Assembly (NCBI RefSeq): GCF_017355265.1
Contig: NZ_JADIJQ010000011.1
Span: 39,252-103,251, forward strand
Origin: Tessaracoccus sp. SD287
Lineage (GTDB): Bacteria > Actinomycetota > Actinomycetes > Propionibacteriales > Propionibacteriaceae
Length of the DNA: 64,000 nt
Direction: 5' to 3'
Positions within the stretch are counted from its first letter, which is position 1. Every line of letters begins with the position of its first letter. Both the position numbers and the translations under genes were made by a program. The notes under the pieces were generated by a model. That model saw only the letters and a list, made by a program, of their open reading frames with translations, was not told the DNA's origin and ran no database searches. Positions 48,372 through 55,907 of the stretch are shown piece by piece.

Positions 48372-49715
48372 ATGACCCAGACCACTGAACCCGCACTCAC
48401 CCGTTCCGAGCGACTGGACCGGCTGCCGTTCAACCGCAAGCACACCCGACTGCTGGTCGGTTCCGGACTCGGCTGGGCGCTGGACGCCATGGACGTCGGG
48501 CTGATCAGCTTCGTGATGACCGCCCTGGCCGCCGAGTGGATGCTCGGCCAGACCGAACTGTCGTTGATCGGTTCGATCGGCTTCGTGGGCATGGCCGTCG
48601 GTGCCGCCCTGGGCGGACTGCTGGCCGACCGGTTCGGCCGGCGCCAGGTCTTCGCGCTGACGCTGCTGGTCTACGGTCTGGCCACCGGCGCCTCGGCGTT
48701 GGCCGGCAGCGTGGCGGCACTGATCATCCTGCGGTTCCTGGTCGGGATCGGCTTGGGCGCCGAACTGCCGGTGGCCTCCACCCTGGTCAGCGAGTTCGCC
48801 CCCCGCCGTATCCGCGGCCGACTGGTGGTCGCCCTCGAGGCGTTCTGGGCGCTCGGCTGGATCCTGGCTGCCCTGATCGGCTACCTGTTCATCCCCACCT
48901 TTGAGAACGGGTGGCGCTGGGCGCTGGCGGTCGGCGTCATCCCCACGGTCTATGCGGCGGTAGTGCGCTTCGGCCTGCCCGAGTCGGTGCGCTTCCTGGA
49001 GTCCAGGCAGCGCCACGCCGAGGCCGAGGCGGCGGTGCGGGAGTTCGAGGCGGCCGGCGGCGTCGCACCCCCAGTCGACCCCCCGCTGGAGGCAACTTCG
49101 CTGCAGCCCGTCACCGGCGGCGGCGACCCGACGCCCTCGATCTGGTCGCCGGCGCTGCGCCGACGAACCGCTGCCCTGTGGGTCGTCTGGTTCATGATCA
49201 ACCTGTCCTACTACGGCGCCTTCATCTGGATGCCCACCCTGCTCTTCCAGGACGGCCACACCCTGGTGAAGTCCTTCCAGTACACCCTGATCATCACCCT
49301 GGCGCAGATCCCCGGCTACGCGGTCGCTGCCTGGCTCATCGAGAAGTGGGGCAGGCGCCCCACCCTGGCGACCTTCCTGGTCGGCTCGGCGGCCAGCGCC
49401 GCCCTCTTCGGGGTCGCGGACGGACCGGCAGCCATCATCGCGACCGGCTGTGCGTTGTCGTTCTTCAACCTGGGCGCCTGGGGCGCGCTGTACGCGATCG
49501 GCCCCGAGTTGTACCCGACGGCAGTGCGCGGCAGGGGCACCGGTGCCGCGGCAGCATTCGGGCGCATCGCCTCGATCATCGCGCCGCTGATGGTGCCGGT
49601 GCTGATCGGCCGCGGCGGCCATCCGTTGACCTTCGGGGTGTTCGCGGCAGCGTTCCTGGTCGCGGCCATCGCGGCGTACGCACTGCCCGAACAGCGGGGC
49701 AGCGCCCTGGACTGA
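48372..49715 (+). CDS. MFS metabolite:H+ symporter, NiaP-like
   Basis: The 447-residue transporter has twelve helices and the sequence pattern of niacin/organic-acid symporters: GSGLGWALDAMDVGLISFVM (30-49), the loop LADRFGRRQVF, LRFLVGIGLGAELPVASTLV and RIRGRLVVALEAFWALGW. The second half has YAIGPELYPTAVRGRGTG. Substrates in the family range from nicotinate to aromatic acids and sugars. It lies upstream of the DeoR-RpiB-kinase cluster, and a transport role for that pathway cannot be excluded. The ATG at 48372 follows GGAG. Confidence 0.88.
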   Translation: MTQTTEPALTRSERLDRLPFNRKHTRLLVGSGLGWALDAMDVGLISFVMTALAAEWMLGQTELSLIGSIGFVGMAVGAALGGLLADRFGRRQVFALTLLVYGLATGASALAGSVAALIILRFLVGIGLGAELPVASTLVSEFAPRRIRGRLVVALEAFWALGWILAALIGYLFIPTFENGWRWALAVGVIPTVYAAVVRFGLPESVRFLESRQRHAEAEAAVREFEAAGGVAPPVDPPLEATSLQPVTGGGDPTPSIWSPALRRRTAALWVVWFMINLSYYGAFIWMPTLLFQDGHTLVKSFQYTLIITLAQIPGYAVAAWLIEKWGRRPTLATFLVGSAASAALFGVADGPAAIIATGCALSFFNLGAWGALYAIGPELYPTAVRGRGTGAAAAFGRIASIIAPLMVPVLIGRGGHPLTFGVFAAAFLVAAIAAYALPEQRGSALD

Positions 49716-49757
49716 GGGTGGGGCCACCTGCCTCTCCCCGCGGTCGAGCGGGTCGCC

Positions 49758-49763
49758 TAGTAT
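49758..49763 (+). promoter_or_regulatory. -10 hexamer of the DeoR gene, leaderless
   Basis: TAGTAT is followed by CGGGAC and the ATG at 49770. Confidence 0.55.
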
Positions 49764-49769
49764 CGGGAC

Positions 49770-50627
49770 ATGCCAGTGAAGTCGAATGGAGCAGGCCCTG
49801 GACCGGGCGTGGACGCCGAGGCAGGTTCCCGCACGATGCATTCGACCCAGACCGCCCGCCGTCATGCCATCGCCGAACTGGTATTTCGTCGGGGTTCGGT
49901 GTCCATGGACGAACTGGTCAGCGCCATCGGCGTCTCACTGATGACGCTCTACCGCGACATCGCGGCGCTGGAGGAAGCCGGCATCCTGACCCGCCAACGC
50001 GGGCGGGTGAGTGCCCTGGCATCAGGCCTGCACGAGGCGGGGGCCACGTTCCGCCTCGAGACCAATACCGAGGCCAAGGCCGAAATGGCGGCGCATGTTG
50101 CGCGGCACATCACCCCCGGCTCATCGCTGCTGCTGGACGACTCCACCTCGGGGGCCTGGGTGCTGCGCGCACTCCACGACGTCACCCCCCTGACCGTCAT
50201 CACCAACTCGCTGCTGGTGGCCCGCGAGGCCTCGACCCGCTCGGACGTGAAGTTGCTGCTGACGGGTGGTGAGTTCCAGCCGTGGGCCGAGGCCATGCTG
50301 GGGCCCACGGCTCTGGCCATGCTGGCCACTGTCCGGGCCGACTACTGCATCCTGTCCGCCAGCGGGCTCGAGGACGGCGTGGTCTACCACCCCTACCAGG
50401 ACGTCGCCGAGGTGAAGCGGGCGATGCTGCGCGCCGGGCGGCGCAAGATCCTGATGCTGGACCACTCGAAGTTCACCCGCAAGGCGCTGCACGCCTTCGC
50501 CGAACTGGGGGAGTTCGACACCGTGCTGGTGGACAGCCGGACCAGTCCCGAGGACGTGGCCATGGTGGCCCGACACACCGCGAGGGTGGTGGTGAGTGAG
50601 GCATTGCCGAGCGCAGCCACGCGATGA
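49770..50627 (+). CDS. DeoR family transcriptional regulator
   Basis: The 285-residue protein has a DeoR helix-turn-helix (about 25-80, ELVFRRGSVSMDELVSAIGV and LMTLYRDIAALEEAGILTRQ). A sugar-phosphate-sensing domain follows, with LLDDSTSGAWVLRALHD, TVITNSLLVAREAS, LLTGGEFQPW and ILMLDHSKFTRKALHAFAEL. The N-terminal 24 residues are polar and extra. It probably represses the isomerase, phosphatase and kinase genes downstream until a sugar phosphate accumulates. The likely operator is the repeat in the following intergenic region. Confidence 0.9.
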   Translation: MPVKSNGAGPGPGVDAEAGSRTMHSTQTARRHAIAELVFRRGSVSMDELVSAIGVSLMTLYRDIAALEEAGILTRQRGRVSALASGLHEAGATFRLETNTEAKAEMAAHVARHITPGSSLLLDDSTSGAWVLRALHDVTPLTVITNSLLVAREASTRSDVKLLLTGGEFQPWAEAMLGPTALAMLATVRADYCILSASGLEDGVVYHPYQDVAEVKRAMLRAGRRKILMLDHSKFTRKALHAFAELGEFDTVLVDSRTSPEDVAMVARHTARVVVSEALPSAATR

Positions 50628-50702
50628 GTGGCCCCCTGGTCCCCGCCGACAGTCCCCGGGGCTGACCAATGAGTGGGACCCCACCAGAAGTTCACACCCG
50701 GG

Positions 50703-50733
50703 GTGTTTAAACTATAACTATTCGTGTTAACTT
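50703..50733 (+). promoter_or_regulatory. Candidate DeoR operator and rpiB promoter
   Basis: GTGTTTAAAC (50703-50712) and GTGTTAACTT (50724-50733) form a direct repeat spaced 21 bases, two helical turns. TATAAC (50713-50718) lies between them as a good -10. TTCACA (50691-50696) is a possible -35. The stretch is strikingly AT-rich against the surroundings. Confidence 0.6.
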
Positions 50734-50799
50734 GGAGTCATTCACAAGGACGTGACCGGTGTCCCGGCCACTCCCATCTGAAGCAAGAAGGAGAAGATC

Positions 50800-51261
50800 A
50801 TGGGGTTCCGTGTCGTTCTTGCCTGCGACAGCGCAGGTGTTGAGTACCGTGACGCAATCAAGGCCGACCTGGCCAAGAACTCGAATGTCGACGAGGTCAT
50901 CGACGTCGGTGTCGAGGCCGGCGACAACACCGCCTACGCCCACCCGGCCGTCGAGGGTGCCCGCCGGATCGCGGCCGGTGACGCCGACCGCGGCATCTTC
51001 ATCTGCGGCACCGGCATGGGTGTGGCCATCGCGGCCAACAAGGTCCCCGGCATCCGCGCCTCGGTGGCCCATGACTCGTTCTCGGTCGAGCGTCTGGTCA
51101 AGTCCAATGACGGGCAGGTGCTGACCTTGGGGCAGCGCGTCATCGGCATCGAGCTGGCCCGCCGGTTGGCCGGGGAGTTCCTGAACTACACCTTCGACAC
51201 CGCCTCACCGTCGGCGGCCAAGGTCGACGTCATCTCGTCCTACGAAAAGCCGCAGGCCTGA
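50800..51261 (+). CDS. RpiB/LacAB family sugar-phosphate isomerase
   Basis: The 153-residue protein belongs to the RpiB/LacAB family, which interconverts aldose and ketose phosphates (ribose 5-phosphate/ribulose 5-phosphate or tetrose analogues). The catalytic cysteine C69 lies in [39 protein letters not shown] and [20 protein letters not shown] are typical. The N-terminal part departs from housekeeping RpiB ([17 protein letters not shown]), which matches the subgroup working in erythritol and other polyol pathways. AAGAAGGAGAAG precedes the ATG. Confidence 0.9.
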   Translation: MGFRVVLACDSAGVEYRDAIKADLAKNSNVDEVIDVGVEAGDNTAYAHPAVEGARRIAAGDADRGIFICGTGMGVAIAANKVPGIRASVAHDSFSVERLVKSNDGQVLTLGQRVIGIELARRLAGEFLNYTFDTASPSAAKVDVISSYEKPQA

Positions 51262-51292
51262 GCCGGCCCCGACCACAGACAGCGAGCACACC

Positions 51293-52159
51293 ATGAGCCA
51301 GGCCCCCGCCACCGCCGTTCACCTGCCCCAGGACCTGTATGACGCCTATGTCTTCGACATGGACGGCACCGTCTACCTGGGCGACCACCTGCTGCCCGGC
51401 GCAGCCCGGATGATCAATGAATTGCGGCGGCGGGGGATTGGTGTTCGCTTCCTGTCGAACAATCCCACGAAGGACCCTGAGCAGTACGCCACCAAATTGG
51501 CCAAGTTGGGACTTCCCACTGATGTCGCGGACATTGCCAACACGGTGGTCACCACGGCGGGATGGTTGAAGCAGAACCACCCCAATGCGGTGTTGTTCCC
51601 CATTGCCGAGGAGCCATTGTGCAACTATTTGCGCAATGAGGGTTTCGAATTGAGTGATGACCCCGAGAAGATCGACATCGTCATCGCTTCCTACGACCGC
51701 ACCTTCGACTACCGCAAGCTCCAGATCGCCTTCGACGCGCTCTGGTTCCACAAGCGGGCGATCCTGGTGCAGACCAACCCTGACAAGTACTGCCCTTTCC
51801 CGGGCGGACGCGGTGAGCCGGACTGCGCCTCGATCGTGGCGGCCATCGAGGCCAGCACCGGGGTGAAGTGCCAGGCCAACTTCGGCAAGCCGGACCCGAT
51901 CATGCTCACCGAGGCCCTGCGCGGTTTCGGTGTGACCCCTGACCGGGCCGTCATGGTCGGTGACCGACTGGGCACCGACATCAAGATGGCTGTCGATGGT
52001 GGGATGACCTCGGCGCTGGTGCTGACCGGCGACTCGACCCTCGAGGAAGCCCAGGCCCTGGCCGACCACGACAAGCCGACCTACATTCTGGATCGCGTCG
52101 ACCAGCTCATTCCCCAGCACGTGTGGGATGAACTGGGCTGGACACTCGACAACGACTGA
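51293..52159 (+). CDS. HAD IIA sugar phosphatase (NagD/AraL type)
   Basis: The 288-residue protein is a class IIA HAD hydrolase. The nucleophile motif is VFDMDGTVYLGD (D22, D24) and motif II is FLSNNPTKDP. The lysine and acidic motifs III/IV are FGKPDPIMLTEALRGFG and MVGDRLGTDIKMAVDGG. AraL- and NagD-type enzymes dephosphorylate sugar phosphates or p-nitrophenyl phosphate and are common in pentose operons, probably to relieve phosphate stress. It follows rpiB by 31 bases. Codons in the middle third (about 51410-51660) are more AT-ending than the rest. Confidence 0.88.
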   Translation: MSQAPATAVHLPQDLYDAYVFDMDGTVYLGDHLLPGAARMINELRRRGIGVRFLSNNPTKDPEQYATKLAKLGLPTDVADIANTVVTTAGWLKQNHPNAVLFPIAEEPLCNYLRNEGFELSDDPEKIDIVIASYDRTFDYRKLQIAFDALWFHKRAILVQTNPDKYCPFPGGRGEPDCASIVAAIEASTGVKCQANFGKPDPIMLTEALRGFGVTPDRAVMVGDRLGTDIKMAVDGGMTSALVLTGDSTLEEAQALADHDKPTYILDRVDQLIPQHVWDELGWTLDND

Positions 52160-52324
52160 TCCACCAATAAATGGGGGGCGCCGAGGTCGCGTCCCCCTGT
52201 GTTTCGTAGCATCATCGGGGGAGTGGGTGGACGGCGCTGACGCCGTCCCGGGACTCCTGAAACATCTGCAGGGGCGCCCCTCAACGGGTGGGACGCCTGT
52301 ATTCTTTCGGAGAGGCAAGGTTCA

Positions 52325-53896
52325 ATGTCGAACATCGTTGATGCGGCAGACGGCTACCTGATGGGTATTGACTTCGGCACCGAGAGTGTCCGAGTCGCCA
52401 TCTTTGACACCAAGGGCACCCCGGTGACGTTCGCCGCCACCCCCTACAAGACGACCCACCCCCGCGGTGGCTGGGCCGAGCAGGACCCCGAGGAGTGGCT
52501 GCGCTGCCTGGAGGCCTCCAGCCTCAAGGCGCTGTCGAATGCCGGTATCTCGCCGGCCTCCATCCTGGGCATCTCCTTCGACGCGACCACGATGACGGTC
52601 TGTGCGCTGGACAGCAACGGCGTCGCTCTGCGCCCGGCCATCATGTGGATGGACGTGCGTGCCACCGCCCAGGCCGCTCGCGCCGCCGACTCCGACTCCG
52701 TCGCCAAGCTGTACAACGGCGCCGGCACGGCCCCCTCGTCGGCTGAGTGGTACCCCTTCAAGGCGGCCTGGCTCAAGGAGAACGAGCCCGACACCTACAA
52801 CAAGGCCTACCGCCTGATCGACGCCCCCGACTGGATCACCTTCCAGTTGACCGGCGAGTGGACCATCAACATCAACTCCGCCGCCCACCGCATGTACTAC
52901 AACCGCGAGAAGGGTGGCTGGCCCACCGACTTCTACGAGACCGTCGGCTGCGGCGACGTCTTCGACAAGCTGCCGGAGCGCGTCGTCGACCTGGGTGAGG
53001 TCGTCGGCACCCTGACCACCCGCGCCGCGACCCTGCTGGGTCTGCGCCCCGGCATCCCGGTGGCGCAGGGACCGGCCGACGCCTGGGCCGGTCAGATCGG
53101 TCTTGGCGTGGTCACCCCGGGCAAGGTGGCCCTGATCACCGGCTCCTCGCACGTGCTCACCGGCCAGGCCGCCGAGCCGATCCATGGCAAGGGCTTCTTC
53201 GGGTCCTACACCGATGGCGTCGTCAAGGGCCAGTACACCGTCGAGGGTGGCCAGGTCTCGACCGGTTCAGTGCTGAAGTGGTTCAAGGACAATTTCGCCC
53301 GTGACCTGAGCCACGCCGCCGAGCGGATGGGCCTCAACGTCTACGACGTCCTCAACGAACAGTCCAAGCACATCCCGATCGGCTCCGACGGGCTCATCAT
53401 CAATGAGTACTTCCAGGGCAACCGCACCCCCTACACCGACGGCAAGGCTCGCGGCATCATGTGGGGGCTGTCCCTGGCCCACGGCGCCGACCACATCTAC
53501 CACGCCATCCAGGAGAGCGTCTGCTACGGCAACGCCCACAACCTGAGGGCGATGGCGGCCCAGGGCTTCCACGCCGAGGAGATCGTGGCCTGTGGCGGTG
53601 CCACCAAGAGCCGCGCCTGGATGCAGATGCACGCCGACGTCGCCGGTGTGCCGATCACGCTCACGGAGGTCGGTGACGCCGTCGTGCTGGGTTCGTGCAT
53701 GCTGGCAGCCGTGGGTGCCGGCGTCTACCCGACCATCCAGGACGCCGCCGACAACATGGTGCACGTGCGCGACACCATCGAGCCGAACGCCGAGGCCACC
53801 GAGGAGTACCAGTTCTACGTGGACCAGTACTGCGAGTCCTACCCGGCCCTGCAGGACCTGACCCACACCGTGGTCGACCATGAGGCCGCCAAGTGA
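52325..53896 (+). CDS. FGGY family carbohydrate kinase, paralogue 1
   Basis: The 523-residue kinase has the ATPase-fold opening GIDFGTESVRVAIFDTKG (14-31). The sugar-binding GGWAEQDPEEWL, the FGGY signature region (TDGKARGIMWGLSLAHGADH) and the nucleotide motif IVACGGATKSRAWMQMHADV follow. In layout it resembles ribulokinase and erythritol/xylulose kinases; the substrate is a pentulose, tetritol or related polyol by context only. It shares most of its sequence with the next kinase at 54167. It starts 13 bases after AGAGGCAAGG. Confidence 0.9.
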   Translation: MSNIVDAADGYLMGIDFGTESVRVAIFDTKGTPVTFAATPYKTTHPRGGWAEQDPEEWLRCLEASSLKALSNAGISPASILGISFDATTMTVCALDSNGVALRPAIMWMDVRATAQAARAADSDSVAKLYNGAGTAPSSAEWYPFKAAWLKENEPDTYNKAYRLIDAPDWITFQLTGEWTININSAAHRMYYNREKGGWPTDFYETVGCGDVFDKLPERVVDLGEVVGTLTTRAATLLGLRPGIPVAQGPADAWAGQIGLGVVTPGKVALITGSSHVLTGQAAEPIHGKGFFGSYTDGVVKGQYTVEGGQVSTGSVLKWFKDNFARDLSHAAERMGLNVYDVLNEQSKHIPIGSDGLIINEYFQGNRTPYTDGKARGIMWGLSLAHGADHIYHAIQESVCYGNAHNLRAMAAQGFHAEEIVACGGATKSRAWMQMHADVAGVPITLTEVGDAVVLGSCMLAAVGAGVYPTIQDAADNMVHVRDTIEPNAEATEEYQFYVDQYCESYPALQDLTHTVVDHEAAK

Positions 53897-53930
53897 CGGC
53901 CGCCTGGTGAGGGCCGCCTAGGACCTCACC

Positions 53931-53968
53931 CGACGATGCCCGGACGAACCCTCGTCCGGGCATCGTCG
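53931..53968 (+). terminator. Strong hairpin after kinase 1
   Basis: A perfect 17-base-pair stem: CGACGATGCCCGGACGA (53931-53947) pairs with TCGTCCGGGCATCGTCG (53952-53968) around an ACCC loop. There is no U tract after it. Confidence 0.75.
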
Positions 53969-54166
53969 TGCTCGGGGACAATCTGGTCCGCACAGGTCTG
54001 TACATGTCTGAACAAGCGTGCAGGCGAGTGAGCGACTGCTGCACGTCCGTCGATCCGGCTGTGAAGCTCTTCACACCGCCGGGGGTGCTGCCTAGTGTGG
54101 GCGAGCGTCGCCCACGAGGGCGCATCGGGGTACCAGCCCCGAACCAGCACCTGAAAGGTCTGTTCA

Positions 54167-55738
54167 ATGTCGAACACTGTTGCATCGGCCGACGGCTACT
54201 TGATGGGTGTCGACTTCGGCACCGAGAGTGTCCGAGTCGCCATCTTTGACACCCGGGGCACCCCGGTGACCTTCGCGGCCACCCCCTACAAGACCACGCA
54301 CCCGCGTTCGGGGTGGGCAGAGCAGGACCCCGCGGAATGGCTGAGCTGTCTGGAGGCCTCCAGTCACAAGGCACTGGCCAACGCGGGCATCTCGCCGTCG
54401 GCGATCATCGGCATCTCCTACGACGCCACCACGACCACGGTGCTGGCCCTCGACAAGGAGGGCATCCACCTGCGCCCAGCCATCATGTGGATGGACGTGC
54501 GCGCCACCAAGGAGGCTGCCCAGGCCGATTCCTCGAACTCGGTGGCCCGCCTGTACAACGGCGACAGCACCGCACCGGCCTCGGCCGAGTGGTTCCCGTT
54601 CAAGGCGGCCTGGCTGCGGAACAACGAGCGCGAGACCTACGACGCCGCCTACCGGATCATTGACGCCACCGACTGGGTCACCCACACCCTGACCGGCGAG
54701 TGGACGCTCAGCATCAACACCGCCGCCCAGCGCATGTACTACAACCGTGACAAGGGCGGCTGGCCCACCGACTTCTACGAGCACCTGGGCGTCGGCGACA
54801 TCTTCGACAAGCTGCCCACCGAGGTCCACGACCTGGGCACCCGGATCGGCACCCTCAGCAGCCGGGCCGCGACCCTGATGGGCCTGGTCCCCGGCATCCC
54901 GGTCGCGCAGGGCTCGGCCGACGCCTGGGCCGGCGCCATCGGCCTCGGCGTGGTCACCCCCGGCAAGATGGCCCTGATCACCGGCTCGTCGCACGTGATC
55001 ACCGGCCAGTCCGACAAGCCGATCCACGGGGCCGGCTTCTTCGGGTCCTACACCGACGGTGTGGTCAAGGGCCAGTACACCGTCGAGGGCGGCCAGGTCT
55101 CGACCGGCTCGGTGATGAAGTGGTTCAAGGACAACTTCGCCCGTGACCTGGTCATGGCGGCTGACCGTGCCGGGCTGAACGCCTACGACCTGATGGGCCA
55201 GCAGTCCAAGCACCTGCCGCCGGGCGCCGACGGCCTGATCATCAACGAGTACTTCCAGGGCAACCGCACCCCCTACGTCGACGGCAAGGCCCGCGGCAAC
55301 ATCTACGGACTGTCGCTGCACCACGGTCCCGAGCACATGTACCGCGCCATCCAGGAGAGCATCTGCTACGGCACCGCGCACAACCTGCGCGTCATGGAGG
55401 CACAGGGCTTCCACGCCAAGGAGATCGTCGCCTGCGGTGGCGCGACCCGTGGCCGCGACTTCATGCAGATGCACTCCGACGTGACCGGCGTGCCGATCAC
55501 CCTGACCGAGGTCGGCGACGCCGTGGTTCTGGGCTCCTGCATGATGGCCGCCGTCGGCGCCGGGGTCTACGCCGACCTGCCGGCCGCCGCCGCGAACATG
55601 GTCACCGTCCGCGAGACCCTCGAGCCCCGCAAGGACGTCAACGAGGCCTACCAGTTCTACATCGACAAGTACACCGAGCTGTTCCCCAAGGTGCAGGACA
55701 CCATCCACGAAATCGTGGACCACGAGGCGTCCAAGTAG
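54167..55738 (+). CDS. FGGY family carbohydrate kinase, paralogue 2
   Basis: This is a second 523-residue FGGY kinase, aligned residue for residue with the first (GVDFGTESVRVAIFDTRG at the same place). Substitutions are spread throughout, for example SAEWYPFKAAWLKENE against SAEWFPFKAAWLRNNE. The same catalytic and FGGY motifs are retained, so both are probably active. Its own upstream region (about 270 bases) and the strong hairpin before it suggest separate transcription. Two enzymes of equal length argue for related but distinct substrates, or for dosage. Confidence 0.9.
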   Translation: MSNTVASADGYLMGVDFGTESVRVAIFDTRGTPVTFAATPYKTTHPRSGWAEQDPAEWLSCLEASSHKALANAGISPSAIIGISYDATTTTVLALDKEGIHLRPAIMWMDVRATKEAAQADSSNSVARLYNGDSTAPASAEWFPFKAAWLRNNERETYDAAYRIIDATDWVTHTLTGEWTLSINTAAQRMYYNRDKGGWPTDFYEHLGVGDIFDKLPTEVHDLGTRIGTLSSRAATLMGLVPGIPVAQGSADAWAGAIGLGVVTPGKMALITGSSHVITGQSDKPIHGAGFFGSYTDGVVKGQYTVEGGQVSTGSVMKWFKDNFARDLVMAADRAGLNAYDLMGQQSKHLPPGADGLIINEYFQGNRTPYVDGKARGNIYGLSLHHGPEHMYRAIQESICYGTAHNLRVMEAQGFHAKEIVACGGATRGRDFMQMHSDVTGVPITLTEVGDAVVLGSCMMAAVGAGVYADLPAAAANMVTVRETLEPRKDVNEAYQFYIDKYTELFPKVQDTIHEIVDHEASK

Positions 55739-55755
55739 TCGCCGCTCGACCTGCC

Positions 55756-55802
55756 GCGAGGACCCGGTGATCGCACGTGTACCGCGATCACCGGGTCCTC
55801 GC
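55756..55802 (+). terminator. Strong hairpin after kinase 2
   Basis: A perfect 19-base-pair stem: GCGAGGACCCGGTGATCGC (55756-55774) and its complement (55784-55802) around the loop ACGTGTACC. It is even stronger than the one after kinase 1. Confidence 0.8.
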
Positions 55803-55907
55803 ACGTTGTTGCCAATCCGTGACCCGCCGCCCCCCCAACGGGCGGCGCCCCATAGGATTGGCCCTGAAACACCGGGGCGGAACAACCGCCACAGGAGAGG
55901 ATCATTC

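Noticed and set aside
48372..49715. MFS protein assigned as the polyol transporter of the downstream cluster
   Set aside because: Sequence pattern is closer to NiaP-like metabolite symporters, and it has no demonstrated link other than proximity.
48252..49865. 718-codon minus-strand frame opposite the MFS gene
   Set aside because: Only its C-terminal part, from 48251, is the GNAT enzyme; the remainder is shadow of the MFS frame with Q/G/R-rich repeats.
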